Shown here one piece after another: positions 1 to 7,907 of a stretch of DNA of 26,067 bases. The notes under the pieces were generated by a model. That model made no database searches. It was not told the DNA's origin and saw only the letters and a list, made by a program, of their open reading frames with translations. The position numbers were made by a program, and so were the translations under genes. Numbering within the stretch: position 1 is the stretch's first letter; each line of letters opens with the position of its first letter. Source of the stretch: a virus; IMG/VR virus record IMGVR_UViG_3300020312_000016, positions 1 to 26,067 of that record. One strand, written 5' to 3'.

Positions 1-463
1 CAGGCATTGGATTAGGTTTATGCCATATAATATCTTGCCTTAAGTACCATCCATCCTGACGTAATGCAAATGCTAACATCCAAGGAATACCGATTAAATC
101 TTTCTCTTTAAGTCCATCTAATTTATTACCTCGTCTTGCACATTTCTGTGGTAAATCTTGCTTACTCTTACTAACAGTTTGTTTAACTAATGACTGACCT
201 TTTCCAGGTCTATAGTTATAATAACTATCACCAATATTCACCCATAAAGTACCATCATCAGTAAGACAATCTCTGACTGATCTAAACACTTCAACTAGGT
301 TTTGAATATACTCTTCTGGTGTTTCTTCTTGTCCTATTTGTAACTCTTCCCCACCATAATCTCTTAATCCGTAATAAGGTGGGGATGTAACACACATTCG
401 TGCCTTATCAATAAAGGCACACAATGTTTCACGACAATCACCAAATAAAATAGTGTCTTTCAC
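1..463 (-). CDS. DNA methyltransferase (N4-cytosine or N6-adenine), N-terminal part
   Basis: The first 154 codons of a gene that runs off the left edge of the window. The product would methylate an exocyclic amino group of cytosine or adenine in DNA using S-adenosylmethionine, for the phage a likely shield against restriction or a regulatory mark. Residues 26-32 read TSPPYYG, the catalytic motif IV; SPPY is more typical of N4-cytosine enzymes than DPPY. A conserved block follows at about residues 120-150 (DLIGIPWMLAFALRQDGWYL, then an IIWHKPNPMP-like stretch), typical of the N6_N4_Mtase family. Motif IV near the N-terminus suggests a beta-class order, with the SAM-binding motif beyond the window. 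The start is GTG: the in-frame stop TAA lies two codons upstream, so no earlier start is possible. The GTG overlaps the stop of the 23-codon ORF upstream (GTGA), suggesting translational coupling. Family call is firm; target base is not. Confidence 0.88.
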   Translation of the reverse strand, partial: MKDTILFGDCRETLCAFIDKARMCVTSPPYYGLRDYGGEELQIGQEETPEEYIQNLVEVFRSVRDCLTDDGTLWVNIGDSYYNYRPGKGQSLVKQTVSKSKQDLPQKCARRGNKLDGLKEKDLIGIPWMLAFALRQDGWYLRQDIIWHKPNPMP

Positions 464-531
464 TTCTTAAATGCACCTAACTTTATTAAGATGTAAATTG
501 TAAGAGTTGTCCAGAAAATTACATAATACAT
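460..531 (-). CDS. Putative 23-residue hydrophobic leader peptide upstream of methyltransferase
   Basis: A short ORF that starts MYYVIFWTTLTIYILIKLG and ends in AFKK. Residues 2-16 are almost all hydrophobic or aromatic and the C-terminus is basic, so it could be a single membrane-spanning micropeptide. Its TGA stop overlaps the GTG start of the methyltransferase by three bases, the usual geometry of translational coupling. The ATG is part of a 20-bp promoter repeat and sits at the predicted transcription start, so translation would be leaderless; no Shine-Dalgarno sequence is visible. It could instead be only a leader whose translation delivers ribosomes to the methyltransferase. No homologue is recognised, and a chance ORF of this size cannot be excluded. 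Confidence 0.5.
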   Translation of the reverse strand: MYYVIFWTTLTIYILIKLGAFKK

Positions 532-548
532 AGCGATATTATACCATA
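529..548 (-). repeat. 20-bp promoter/start-codon repeat, copy 1
   Basis: TATGGTATAATATCGCTATG on the minus strand, identical to complement 11251-11270. It contains an extended -10 box (TGGTATAAT) and ends in the ATG start codon of a small ORF in both copies. Flanking bases differ. Confidence 0.85.
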
Positions 549-566
549 AAAAAAGATGGGTGTAAA
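538..566 (-). promoter_or_regulatory. Sigma70-type promoter (TTTACA-17-TATAAT, extended -10) for methyltransferase block
   Basis: On the minus strand TTTACA (complement 561-566) lies 17 bases from TATAAT (complement 538-543), preceded by TGG as in an extended -10. The predicted +1 is at or beside 531, the A of the 23-codon ORF. The -35 hexamer is exactly the six-base loop of the terminator hairpin that ends the upstream gene. Confidence 0.72.
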
Positions 567-575
567 CCCATCTTT
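548..575 (-). terminator. Intrinsic terminator after the 111-residue gene
   Basis: A perfect 9-bp stem (AAAGATGGG with CCCATCTTT, 552-560 and 567-575) with a six-base loop. On the minus strand it is followed by further T residues, giving a run of seven T ending at 548. It lies six bases past the stop codon of the gene at 582-917. The plus strand has no equivalent T run, so it acts leftward only. Confidence 0.87.
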
Positions 576-581
576 AGAATA

Positions 582-917
582 TTAATTGAATGCTCTGTTA
601 TAAGAGTCCTTAACATAGTCAACAGATTTAATAACAAAGGGTTTAGCAATGTTATAACCTTTGACCACATCATTCCAAAGTTCGTTTACTTCATAAGAAT
701 GAATTGACCAACGAACTTTAACATCATCACGATAATCTTCCCATGTTAGGTTAGGTTTTTCGGGACGAACTTGGGCAGGTTTAGTATCAGTCACTTGCTT
801 AATCTCACGAGGTTGTGAGTATTTAGTAGCAGGACTCACACTCTTAACAGAACTTTTTCTTGCCTTCCTTGTCCGTGTCTTGCGAGGTGTGGACTTGGTT
901 GCAGTTGCAGTTGGCAT
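582..917 (-). CDS. Hypothetical protein with basic Ser/Thr/Lys/Arg-rich N-terminal tail
   Basis: 111 residues, not recognised. Residues 1-50 are rich in K, R, S, T and P (for example KSTPRKTRTRKARKSSVKS), resembling a disordered nucleic-acid-binding tail. Residues 55-111 are a more ordinary folded stretch with several aromatic residues (NLTWEDYRDDVKVRWSIHSY). It is the last gene of a small-gene series and is closed by a strong intrinsic terminator. A TATAAT hexamer lies at complement 943-948 upstream, but no good -35 partner accompanies it, and no Shine-Dalgarno sequence lies close to the ATG. A DNA-binding role is only an inference from composition. Confidence 0.75.
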   Translation of the reverse strand: MPTATATKSTPRKTRTRKARKSSVKSVSPATKYSQPREIKQVTDTKPAQVRPEKPNLTWEDYRDDVKVRWSIHSYEVNELWNDVVKGYNIAKPFVIKSVDYVKDSYNRAFN

Positions 918-956
918 GAATGAAATTCGTTTGAACTCCCTTATTATAAAGGATAA

Positions 957-1202
957 TCAGAGAACAACACGCTGTCTTGTGACACTTTCTTCATTGGTTG
1001 TAATATTTACATCCTGAATGCCTAATTTCTCCACTATATCTTCTAATAGGGAAATCTTCTTGTCATAAGTTACTTTATCTAGTATCTTTCTTTGAAAATA
1101 CTTTTCTTGAATATCATGTAACTTCATTGATATCGCTTTCTTCAACATTTCCTTTTCAGGTACATTGAAAGGCATGCAATGTGGGTAATGCGTTGAGGAC
1201 AT
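957..1202 (-). CDS. Hypothetical protein, 81 aa
   Basis: Not recognised. The central part (residues 18-60, KEMLKKAISMKLHDIQEKYF and on) is rich in charged and aliphatic residues and probably forms two helices. It starts four bases past the stop of the gene at 1207-1407, so it belongs to the same transcription unit of small genes running leftward from the promoter near 2100. Coding status rests on tight packing with neighbours on the same strand. Confidence 0.7.
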   Translation of the reverse strand: MSSTHYPHCMPFNVPEKEMLKKAISMKLHDIQEKYFQRKILDKVTYDKKISLLEDIVEKLGIQDVNITTNEESVTRQRVVL

Positions 1203-1206
1203 TAAA

Positions 1207-1407
1207 CTAAATTTGTTTGCGTAATGTAGGTAATAGTGAGAGAACTTCTGCTTTAACTGTCATTAATTCGTTAAAACATTTTTGGTTGTGAGCACATGCA
1301 CGAAGAACATGATCTGGTTTGTGTAATGATTCAGCGAGGAGATCTAACGCTCTGTTATACTTTTGTTCGTAAGTCTCCTCGTCATGAATTGCATTTTGGT
1401 CTTTCAT
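1207..1407 (-). CDS. Hypothetical protein, 66 aa
   Basis: Not recognised. A mostly helical small protein (DEETYEQKYNRALDLLAESL then a Cys-containing stretch RACAHNQKCF). Its ATG follows directly on the TAA stop of the gene at 1408-1575 (TAAATG), a tight operon junction typical of phage early regions. No domain or motif points to a function. Confidence 0.7.
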   Translation of the reverse strand: MKDQNAIHDEETYEQKYNRALDLLAESLHKPDHVLRACAHNQKCFNELMTVKAEVLSLLPTLRKQI

Positions 1408-1575
1408 TTATGACTGAGTTGTATAATCAATATCCAAAGATGAATACGACATATCATCATAATCTAAACCATCATCTTCATCTTCATCCCACAAATGTTC
1501 GGGCATTAATCCTGGAGATTGTGTAACTTCAATTCCAGGTATATTTTGTGTCGCTTTTTCGTTAGGATCAGGCAT
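1408..1575 (-). CDS. Hypothetical acidic protein, 55 aa
   Basis: Not recognised. The C-terminal half is strongly acidic (WDEDEDDGLDYDDMS). The frame stays open upstream to a TTG at 1590, but the ATG at 1575 is preferred. It sits two bases past the TAA of the preceding gene and has GGAG nine bases upstream, whereas the TTG would overlap that gene. The preceding gene encodes a very basic protein, so the pair might interact, but nothing else supports that. Confidence 0.65.
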   Translation of the reverse strand: MPDPNEKATQNIPGIEVTQSPGLMPEHLWDEDEDDGLDYDDMSYSSLDIDYTTQS

Positions 1576-1577
1576 AA

Positions 1578-1757
1578 TTAGAGACTCCAATCTTGAGGGT
1601 TATAGTCTATTTTATTAGACTTTTTACGCTTCTGTTTGTTATCTTCGTCCCATGAATTGTATCGTTTAGATTTACCTTTTTGTCTTTTTTCTCTAAGAGA
1701 TTTGCTGCCATAAGAATGAGTGGATTCATCTCCACCTCGTCTATATGTACGTCCCAT
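1578..1757 (-). CDS. Hypothetical basic protein, 59 aa
   Basis: A short ORF starting MGRTYRRGGDESTHSYGS, then a Lys/Arg-rich middle (SLREKRQKGKSKRYNSW and KQKRKKSNK), ending NPQDWSL. It fills the space between the genes at 1792-2070 and 1408-1575 with two bases to the next ATG, as expected for an operon member. Composition suggests nucleic-acid binding, but no family is recognised. It has the same strand and packing as its neighbours. Confidence 0.65.
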   Translation of the reverse strand: MGRTYRRGGDESTHSYGSKSLREKRQKGKSKRYNSWDEDNKQKRKKSNKIDYNPQDWSL

Positions 1758-1791
1758 TAGTTAATGAAATTGCGATGGTACTAATATATAT

Positions 1792-2070
1792 CTACTCAGT
1801 CTTGCTGAACTTAACTAAGTTATCAAAAGTATTTGTAGTGGTATCATCCCCTACAAATTCATCGGTTTGTAACAATAAATTGGGATCTAATTCATCTGCT
1901 TCTTGTTCCCAAGGAGAAACATTTGCAGTTAAATCATCAAAAACAAATCCCACACCACGTAGGAAATCAGAGATCTGATCTACAACGTCTGTGAGAGTCT
2001 CGGCGTTGAACTTCTTGACATCACGTGTGCCAGTGTCGTCGTCTGTTGCAACAATCTTAAACCGTGTCAT
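1792..2070 (-). CDS. Conserved-looking hypothetical protein, 92 aa
   Basis: First gene behind the TTGACA/TATACT promoter. The sequence starts MTRFKIVATDDDTGTRDVKK, consistent with a small alpha/beta domain, and continues with a helix (ETLTDVVDQISDFLRGVG) and an acidic C-terminal half containing SPWEQEADELDPN. Function is not recognised. Being first in the unit and directly behind a host-type promoter, it is probably expressed early. Confidence 0.78.
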   Translation of the reverse strand: MTRFKIVATDDDTGTRDVKKFNAETLTDVVDQISDFLRGVGFVFDDLTANVSPWEQEADELDPNLLLQTDEFVGDDTTTNTFDNLVKFSKTE

Positions 2071-2081
2071 TTTTCAATTTG

Positions 2082-2116
2082 AAGACCCCACCAGTATAAT
2101 CTATATATGGGGTCTT
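2082..2116. repeat. Inverted repeat across the -10 region (possible operator or weak terminator)
   Basis: AAGACCCCA (2082-2090) and TGGGGTCTT (2108-2116) are perfect 9-bp inverted arms with 17 bases between, enclosing the -10 box and touching the -35 box. Neither strand has a T run after the hairpin, so an operator-like or RNA-structural role is as likely as termination. Confidence 0.5.
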
Positions 2117-2121
2117 GTCAA
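2093..2121 (-). promoter_or_regulatory. Sigma70-type promoter TTGACA-17-TATACT for the small-gene block
   Basis: On the minus strand a perfect -35 (TTGACA, complement 2116-2121) is spaced 17 bases from TATACT (complement 2093-2098). The predicted start near 2086 lies about 16 bases before the ATG at 2070. It separates the structural genes from the small early-type genes. Confidence 0.8.
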
Positions 2122-2129
2122 CCCCCTAC

Positions 2130-2606
2130 CTATATGTGGTTGCGTGTTGCCATGCCACTACCATAATTTCCACCACCAATTATAGTCCACTCTGCTGACG
2201 CATCCATGTTTATCGTGTAACCATTTGATATAGTTACAGGTCCAATTGAAATTGAGTTAGCATTCTCTGGTGCGTTACTTGCAGCACCTAGTGTTAAATT
2301 CTCGTCTATCGTTGCAGCATTGGTTCTAATAATACTCTTATCACCTAGACCAGCACCACCTCCACCAACTGAAGTCCAACCTGGATTTCCTTGCTGTGCG
2401 TCAGCAACGTATATTTGGGCACTATCTTCAGCACTATCAAATACTATAGTACCATAAGCAGGTGATGGCAGTGCAGTTGATATAGCAGCAGCATTAGCAT
2501 ACTTAGGAATTTCTAGGTAAGAACCATTACCACTCAGTTGCAAGATCTTAATGAGTGCTTGCGTTGTGGTATCAATATTATTACCATTAATCTTGGTATG
2601 TGCCAT
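2130..2606 (-). CDS. Virion structural / tail-fibre-like protein, 158 aa
   Basis: The sequence has the features of cyanophage fibre tips and accessory virion proteins. There is a Gly-rich hinge (SVGGGGAGLGDKS, about residues 79-91). The C-terminal segment SISIGPVTISNGYTINMDAS followed by an aromatic-glycine strand resembles the short beta repeat that ends many cyanophage fibre proteins. The ATG has AGGAG six bases upstream and an AATAAATA late octamer 23 bases upstream. It is directly downstream of the 1253-residue structural gene, whose stop lies in that octamer. The exact role (fibre, tip or decoration) cannot be told from sequence. Confidence 0.68.
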   Translation of the reverse strand: MAHTKINGNNIDTTTQALIKILQLSGNGSYLEIPKYANAAAISTALPSPAYGTIVFDSAEDSAQIYVADAQQGNPGWTSVGGGGAGLGDKSIIRTNAATIDENLTLGAASNAPENANSISIGPVTISNGYTINMDASAEWTIIGGGNYGSGMATRNHI

Positions 2607-2628
2607 ATACTACTCCTGTTCTTGTATA

Positions 2629-2636
2629 TATTTATT
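2629..2636 (-). promoter_or_regulatory. T4-type late promoter octamer AATAAATA
   Basis: AATAAATA on the minus strand, one mismatch from TATAAATA, 23 bases before the ATG at 2606 and overlapping the TAA stop of the upstream structural gene. Confidence 0.65.
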
Positions 2637-5600
2637 AGATAGGCAACTCACGAATCTCTACATGATCTGAAGTTGTAGGTGCATCACCAGCACCAAACAC
2701 TACGTTAGTACCGTTAGTGTCAACAGTATAGTTAACATCAGGGTGTTGTAATACACCATTAATAGTAACTATAACTGACTTAGAGTTATGAACAACACCA
2801 GAGTATGAAGTAATTGGATACGTTAATGTTGTACCATCTCCCTGTGTACGTCTAGTGATATACTTATCAGGTGCAACACCACCTCTACCATCTACTCTTA
2901 AGTCACCAGTTAATCTAACTGATCCTTCAATCTCTGCACGATATGTTGCTGAGGTTGTTCTACCAATACCTATATGTTGTGTATTACCATAGGTATCAAT
3001 GTTAATGAATCCAGTATTAGTTAGACCAAACTTAACCCATGCTGAATTGTAATACATCCAACCTAAGTTAGCACCAGGTTCCCAATCAATATTATATACA
3101 ATATCACCATCACTAGGTGCATTGTAGTTCTGTACATTAGTTAAATCTGGTACTCCTTGTGCTATACCACCAGTAACCAATTCAGGTGCTAGTAGTGTAG
3201 TTTTAAGAACAGTACCATCATTATTATTGTATGTTAATTTCTTCGCTAATATATTATTTGAAGCAGTAATAGTACCTTGGAATGTAGCAGGACCAGAGAA
3301 GATTGATTCTAAGTTGTTAGATGCACCACCAATAACTGTTAGTTTATCAGTTATAACAACTTCAGAGAATGTTTCAATCGTAGTATTCTCTTCACCTAAT
3401 ACATTTAACTGTGCAATATCTTCTGAAGTTATCTGACCTGTAACTGGGTTAATAACTTGGTTACCAATGAATAGGTCACCATTAGAGTTAAGTCCAGAGT
3501 AGAATGCAACTCCTGCCTCCTCTTTTAATGACTGTGATAGTCTAATTTGAGCATCACTTAGTGTCTCAACTTGTGTCTGAGGGAATGCAGTTGAATAGTT
3601 ACCTGGTCCGAAACCTGTGTATTCAAATGTATGGTTACCTGATCTTAGAATTGAATGTCGTCTTAACTCTACGTTAATAGGATTAAGATCACCATCTGCA
3701 TCTTCTAGGATAGGAATCTTTCTTGTTTCTTCATCACCTAAACGAGAAGTTAATGGTATATTTGATAATGTACTGTTAATACTATCCCAACCTGGATTAC
3801 TACCAGCAACCCAACCTGAGTCTGCTAATAGAAACTTAATTGCTTCCTTAGTTATACTTCGCTGATCATCTTTATTAGGTGTAGGTGATGCACCATCAGT
3901 ACCATATACTAGACCTATTGTTTCATTATCTGCAATAGATACTGTCTCAGTTGGGTCATCGTTAGGATTATCTCTGTCAAATGCAGGATATACTTCATTA
4001 ACATTCTGAGAGAATGCAAAATCATTAAAGTTTGATGTAGTTGGTGTTATTGAACCACACAATAGTGTCAGATAATATACACCATCAGCAATACCTCTTT
4101 CAAATGGAGTTATAGTTTCAACATCGTACACATAATAACATTTAGATAGGTTATAATTTGTCTGGTCAGTATTATATGGTTGTAGAACAAATCCAGTAAT
4201 AGGTGCTCTTGGAAGAGGTGGATTCTGATCTTTAGGTATTACATAACGCACACGATATGTTCTGTCTTTCAAGTTACGTGCGTCAGGTATTCTCTTAATG
4301 AATGTTGTTGGTGTAAAGTTTAGACTATTATATATTGTATTGTTTACTAGAGTAGAGTATATCTCATTGTTAGTAGCATCTACTGATAGATACCAACCAC
4401 CAACTTGGTTAGGAACACCATTTATAGTATAGGTAGCACTATCATATTGTAGTGGTGAACCTACTCCACCAGCACTTGTACCTGATACAGCAGGACCATA
4501 TGGATTAATCTTTGCTGATTGTACACTTGCTTGTGTTGCACCTGACGGTATCAACAAACAATATAATTTATCTGGTACTGTTAAAGTTTGTCTAGCACCT
4601 ATAACGTAACCCTGTACCTTATTTTGTGGTGGTGCAGTCTCACTTGTATAACCGTATATATAGAGTCTTGTTCCTAGAGTACCACCCTGTGCTGCTAGTG
4701 CTGCGTTAATTGTTTTAGTTCTAGCAATGTCTAAGTTAGTCCAGTTAACTGATACTTCTGGTACATCACTCAATGACTTAGGTGGTATGATGTGCGTTAA
4801 TGTACCTGCCTTATCCTTAGTAAATGCTGCACGTTTAAATCCTTTAGATCTTAATGCTGTGTTACCAAAGTTACTGTTACTGTTGGTAATTGACATGTCA
4901 GCACCACTGTATCCACTGAAGTGGTCAGCATATCCAACAGCGAACACAGAAACCACCTGAATGAATGCGTCATTACTTGCCTTGATGTGCCCATGTCGCC
5001 ATCCTTTCTTATATTCTGCGAAACCATCTAGGTGAGCACCTGCTCCTCCTTCATCATAGTTTCCAGTTGATGCGTTATATTTAACAAATGCTCTGTCATC
5101 TTTCTGTAGTGATAGTCCAGTGAACTGAGCAACAACCATAGATTTAAATCCAGTTGCCTTACTACCATCTGCATGCATACCTTGTAGACCCCATGTAGAT
5201 CTCAAGGAACAGTTAAAGACATAAGGTGATGCTGAGTCAACAGTATCAATCTCAACCTTAACTACCATGTTAGAACCAATAGCATTACCAGTAGGTTCTT
5301 CTGCTAATTGGTATGTAAATACGTTACCACTCGCAGATGTAACAGCGAATGATCCATTATATAATAGTGCATCAAGTTCTGACTGTGGACCTGTGGATCC
5401 TGTAACACCTGATATGTTGACGTTAACTCCAACAGAGAATCCGTGGTTCTTAGGATTACCATCAGCATCAACAGTAACAGCACTAGCAGTGTTACCATTA
5501 CGTGTGATCTGTAGAACTCTGAACTCGTCAGAAATCGGACCAACAATTCTGTTCTCTTCAACTCTTGCCTGTATCTGGTCTTGAGCAGGATCACCTGAAG

Positions 5601-6396
5601 TATCAGGAATAGTTGCAAATGCTCGTGATACCTTCTGATAATATATGTCTAGGTCAGTTCTTTCTAGTAGGTCAGGAATAGTAGACTGTGTAATCTCTGT
5701 ACTATTCTCAACAGTTCCAGTAGTATTAATTAGATAGTTTAAACTATTATTACCATCAGCGAAGTTGAATGATGTTAATTTATGGTGTGAATATGATGGT
5801 GGAATTGTTTCTGCACTATCTGGTTTGAAATATACACCAGTAGCATCTCCATCAAATAAACTAAACTGCCAGAAATAACAACCACCAGTTACCCTGAAGA
5901 TTGCAGATTCACCTGGTACTTGCTCTTCAGTGTTAATACCTTTAGATGGATATGTTGTAGGATATGGTATATATTTTGGAATAATCTTAGTACGTCTAAG
6001 ATCCATACCAACAATAGAACAACCTCTAGGTACTATACATCCACCTTCAACTGAGTTATACTTATATAATACGTTGTTGGGTGATGTTATATCAAAGTTA
6101 GAGTTAGCATCAAGTGGTGGAATGTTTGTATATAATACTTCGCCTGGTCTGTTATCAATAATATACTCTGACGGATAGAGCATGATACTAAAAGCATCAA
6201 ACTCGTCATTACTTAGTCCAACACGATATGAGAAACGTGCCACCTCTAGGAAAGCACGTTGCAAACTCTTAAATGGACGCAAACTAGAGTTACCTCTGTT
6301 GTCTATTGCATCAGAAGCATCAAAGTCATCAGGGTTGACGTAGATAATACGTCCAGTTCTGGACGTAATTATATTCTTGAGTCTAGTTAGTGCCAT
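2635..6396 (-). CDS. Large virion structural / tail-fibre-like protein, 1253 aa
   Basis: The largest gene in the window. Residues 1-60 carry the pattern SLRPFKSLQRAFLEVARFSY seen at the start of beta-helical fibre and pectate-lyase-like phage proteins, where a PFK(S/T)-type segment precedes the first coil. The body is Thr/Asn/Gly/Ser-rich beta sequence without membrane segments. The last 80 residues form a separate domain with VIVTINGVLQHPDVNYTV and a final VEIRELPI strand, a module repeated across marine phage fibres. Its position beside two other fibre-like genes suggests a host-contact or baseplate-peripheral structure. TCTAAATA lies directly before the ATG, but that is too close to act as an ordinary late promoter for it, and no clear Shine-Dalgarno sequence is present. 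Class is confident; exact position in the virion is unknown. Confidence 0.82.
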   Translation of the reverse strand: MALTRLKNIITSRTGRIIYVNPDDFDASDAIDNRGNSSLRPFKSLQRAFLEVARFSYRVGLSNDEFDAFSIMLYPSEYIIDNRPGEVLYTNIPPLDANSNFDITSPNNVLYKYNSVEGGCIVPRGCSIVGMDLRRTKIIPKYIPYPTTYPSKGINTEEQVPGESAIFRVTGGCYFWQFSLFDGDATGVYFKPDSAETIPPSYSHHKLTSFNFADGNNSLNYLINTTGTVENSTEITQSTIPDLLERTDLDIYYQKVSRAFATIPDTSGDPAQDQIQARVEENRIVGPISDEFRVLQITRNGNTASAVTVDADGNPKNHGFSVGVNVNISGVTGSTGPQSELDALLYNGSFAVTSASGNVFTYQLAEEPTGNAIGSNMVVKVEIDTVDSASPYVFNCSLRSTWGLQGMHADGSKATGFKSMVVAQFTGLSLQKDDRAFVKYNASTGNYDEGGAGAHLDGFAEYKKGWRHGHIKASNDAFIQVVSVFAVGYADHFSGYSGADMSITNSNSNFGNTALRSKGFKRAAFTKDKAGTLTHIIPPKSLSDVPEVSVNWTNLDIARTKTINAALAAQGGTLGTRLYIYGYTSETAPPQNKVQGYVIGARQTLTVPDKLYCLLIPSGATQASVQSAKINPYGPAVSGTSAGGVGSPLQYDSATYTINGVPNQVGGWYLSVDATNNEIYSTLVNNTIYNSLNFTPTTFIKRIPDARNLKDRTYRVRYVIPKDQNPPLPRAPITGFVLQPYNTDQTNYNLSKCYYVYDVETITPFERGIADGVYYLTLLCGSITPTTSNFNDFAFSQNVNEVYPAFDRDNPNDDPTETVSIADNETIGLVYGTDGASPTPNKDDQRSITKEAIKFLLADSGWVAGSNPGWDSINSTLSNIPLTSRLGDEETRKIPILEDADGDLNPINVELRRHSILRSGNHTFEYTGFGPGNYSTAFPQTQVETLSDAQIRLSQSLKEEAGVAFYSGLNSNGDLFIGNQVINPVTGQITSEDIAQLNVLGEENTTIETFSEVVITDKLTVIGGASNNLESIFSGPATFQGTITASNNILAKKLTYNNNDGTVLKTTLLAPELVTGGIAQGVPDLTNVQNYNAPSDGDIVYNIDWEPGANLGWMYYNSAWVKFGLTNTGFINIDTYGNTQHIGIGRTTSATYRAEIEGSVRLTGDLRVDGRGGVAPDKYITRRTQGDGTTLTYPITSYSGVVHNSKSVIVTINGVLQHPDVNYTVDTNGTNVVFGAGDAPTTSDHVEIRELPI

Positions 6397-6434
6397 TTAT
6401 TTAGAATCTATATATGAGTTGTAATCTATAGGGA

Positions 6435-7904
6435 TTAGTCTCCACCTTCCCCGCCTTCAGTTTGATAAGCATCTGAACGCTGATACAATGTAGTAGAGTA
6501 CTCTGCTACTGTATCTTGGAATGCATCCAGTGAGAATGTCACATAACCATTAGTTGCTTTCACTTTAATTGATTGTCCAGGTCCAAGTATGATACCTTTA
6601 TTCAATTCACTTGTATTAGCAGAAATAGAATCCGCTTGAATATATAAGTCTGCATCAGAATCATTACTTACACTACTAATAGTAGCAGTATTTTTAGTTG
6701 CGGATACCTGTCTAGGTGCTTCAATAAAAGTATCAGATCCTACCCACAATGCAGAACCAGGTCCGTTTACTACTGTGGTCTTTGTACCACTATGACTGAG
6801 GATAGTGCTATAACTATCACCAGCAATAGCATTGATAGTATAAGTTGCGTTACGATATAAGAACTGGTTAGTAGTAACCCAATCAGAGACAACACCGATA
6901 CCATCCTCTTCCTCCTGTGAATATACCCAGATCTCATTATATACGAACTGGTTTGTCATGGTAAAGAATTGATCACCATCTGCATAGTTAGCATCTGCTT
7001 GATCATGTGGATACCAGTTACTTACAGGTTCAGAAGTAGACAAGTCATACTGAACATAAGCACCTGCTTGTCCTGGTGTTCCTGAAACAGTTTTACCAGC
7101 AGTCCACTCAGTACCACCGTTGTTTGTACCACCAGCAGTAGTAGAGAACTGTAGTACCTTACCAGTCATTGAGTTATCAGCAACATCAAACTTATAAGTT
7201 CTATCAGTTAATAATTGTGGTTGTTCTTGTAAGTAATACTGATACACAGCACCACCAGCACCATCGTTGAATACTAATTTACCCGCAGCAGCAGCAATAC
7301 CACCAGTTGATACAGTACCAACAGTTGTTGATGATCCACCAGTTAATACGTTACCTTCAGCAAAAGATCCACCTGATACATCACCTATCCAAACAACACC
7401 AGCATCATCTTCACCTGGAACATATTCATAAACAACACCACTAACACCTGCACCATTAGTAACTGTCTCACCGTTTGCATAATCAGGTTCAGCAGAACTG
7501 GAACCATCAGATACGTTCTCAAGAGTAAATGCTATAAGATCCTTATACTTTGTAAGGTATGTTGTAACAGCAGGGTCAACAACGTCTAACAGATATGCAC
7601 ACTTCTCGCCATCAGTACTTGTAAATTTAGTACCAGGAAGAGCATCCTCTAATGGTATTGAAGCAGATAATGTCCACTTAACATTAGTAATTACATCACC
7701 TCGGTGCAGTTTATATGTTGCTGCATTAAGTGTAAGTTCTTGATCATACGGTCTTAAAGATACTTCGTAAGTATCTGTACCTGTACCATCACAACTAGCG
7801 ACAAGAGTGCCAGTAGTGCTACTCTTCACATCGTTCTTAAATATAGTTGTTTCGGTATTGGCAGCGGGTTTTGAGTTCGCCAGCACTCCTGTATTAGTTG
7901 CCAT
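6435..7904 (-). CDS. Virion structural protein, 489 aa
   Basis: A Thr/Ser/Gly/Asp-rich beta protein of the kind found in cyanophage virions next to fibre genes. A compact N-terminal region (VSLRPYDQELTLNAATYKLH, then GDVITNVKWTL) is followed by a linker-like middle with Gly/Val/Thr stretches (VTNGAGVSGVVYEYVPGEDD, LTGGSSTTVGTVSTGG). The C-terminal half has strands such as GQSIKVKATNGYVTFSLDAF. No enzymatic motif is visible. It starts three bases past the stop of the 438-residue gene, so the two are probably co-transcribed. It could be a fibre, a baseplate-attached spike or a head-surface protein. Confidence 0.72.
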   Translation of the reverse strand: MATNTGVLANSKPAANTETTIFKNDVKSSTTGTLVASCDGTGTDTYEVSLRPYDQELTLNAATYKLHRGDVITNVKWTLSASIPLEDALPGTKFTSTDGEKCAYLLDVVDPAVTTYLTKYKDLIAFTLENVSDGSSSAEPDYANGETVTNGAGVSGVVYEYVPGEDDAGVVWIGDVSGGSFAEGNVLTGGSSTTVGTVSTGGIAAAAGKLVFNDGAGGAVYQYYLQEQPQLLTDRTYKFDVADNSMTGKVLQFSTTAGGTNNGGTEWTAGKTVSGTPGQAGAYVQYDLSTSEPVSNWYPHDQADANYADGDQFFTMTNQFVYNEIWVYSQEEEDGIGVVSDWVTTNQFLYRNATYTINAIAGDSYSTILSHSGTKTTVVNGPGSALWVGSDTFIEAPRQVSATKNTATISSVSNDSDADLYIQADSISANTSELNKGIILGPGQSIKVKATNGYVTFSLDAFQDTVAEYSTTLYQRSDAYQTEGGEGGD

Positions 7905-7907
7905 TGC

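Noticed and set aside
6398-6405. TCTAAATA as late promoter of the 1253-residue gene
   Set aside because: It ends one base before the ATG, so the predicted transcription start would be inside the coding region.
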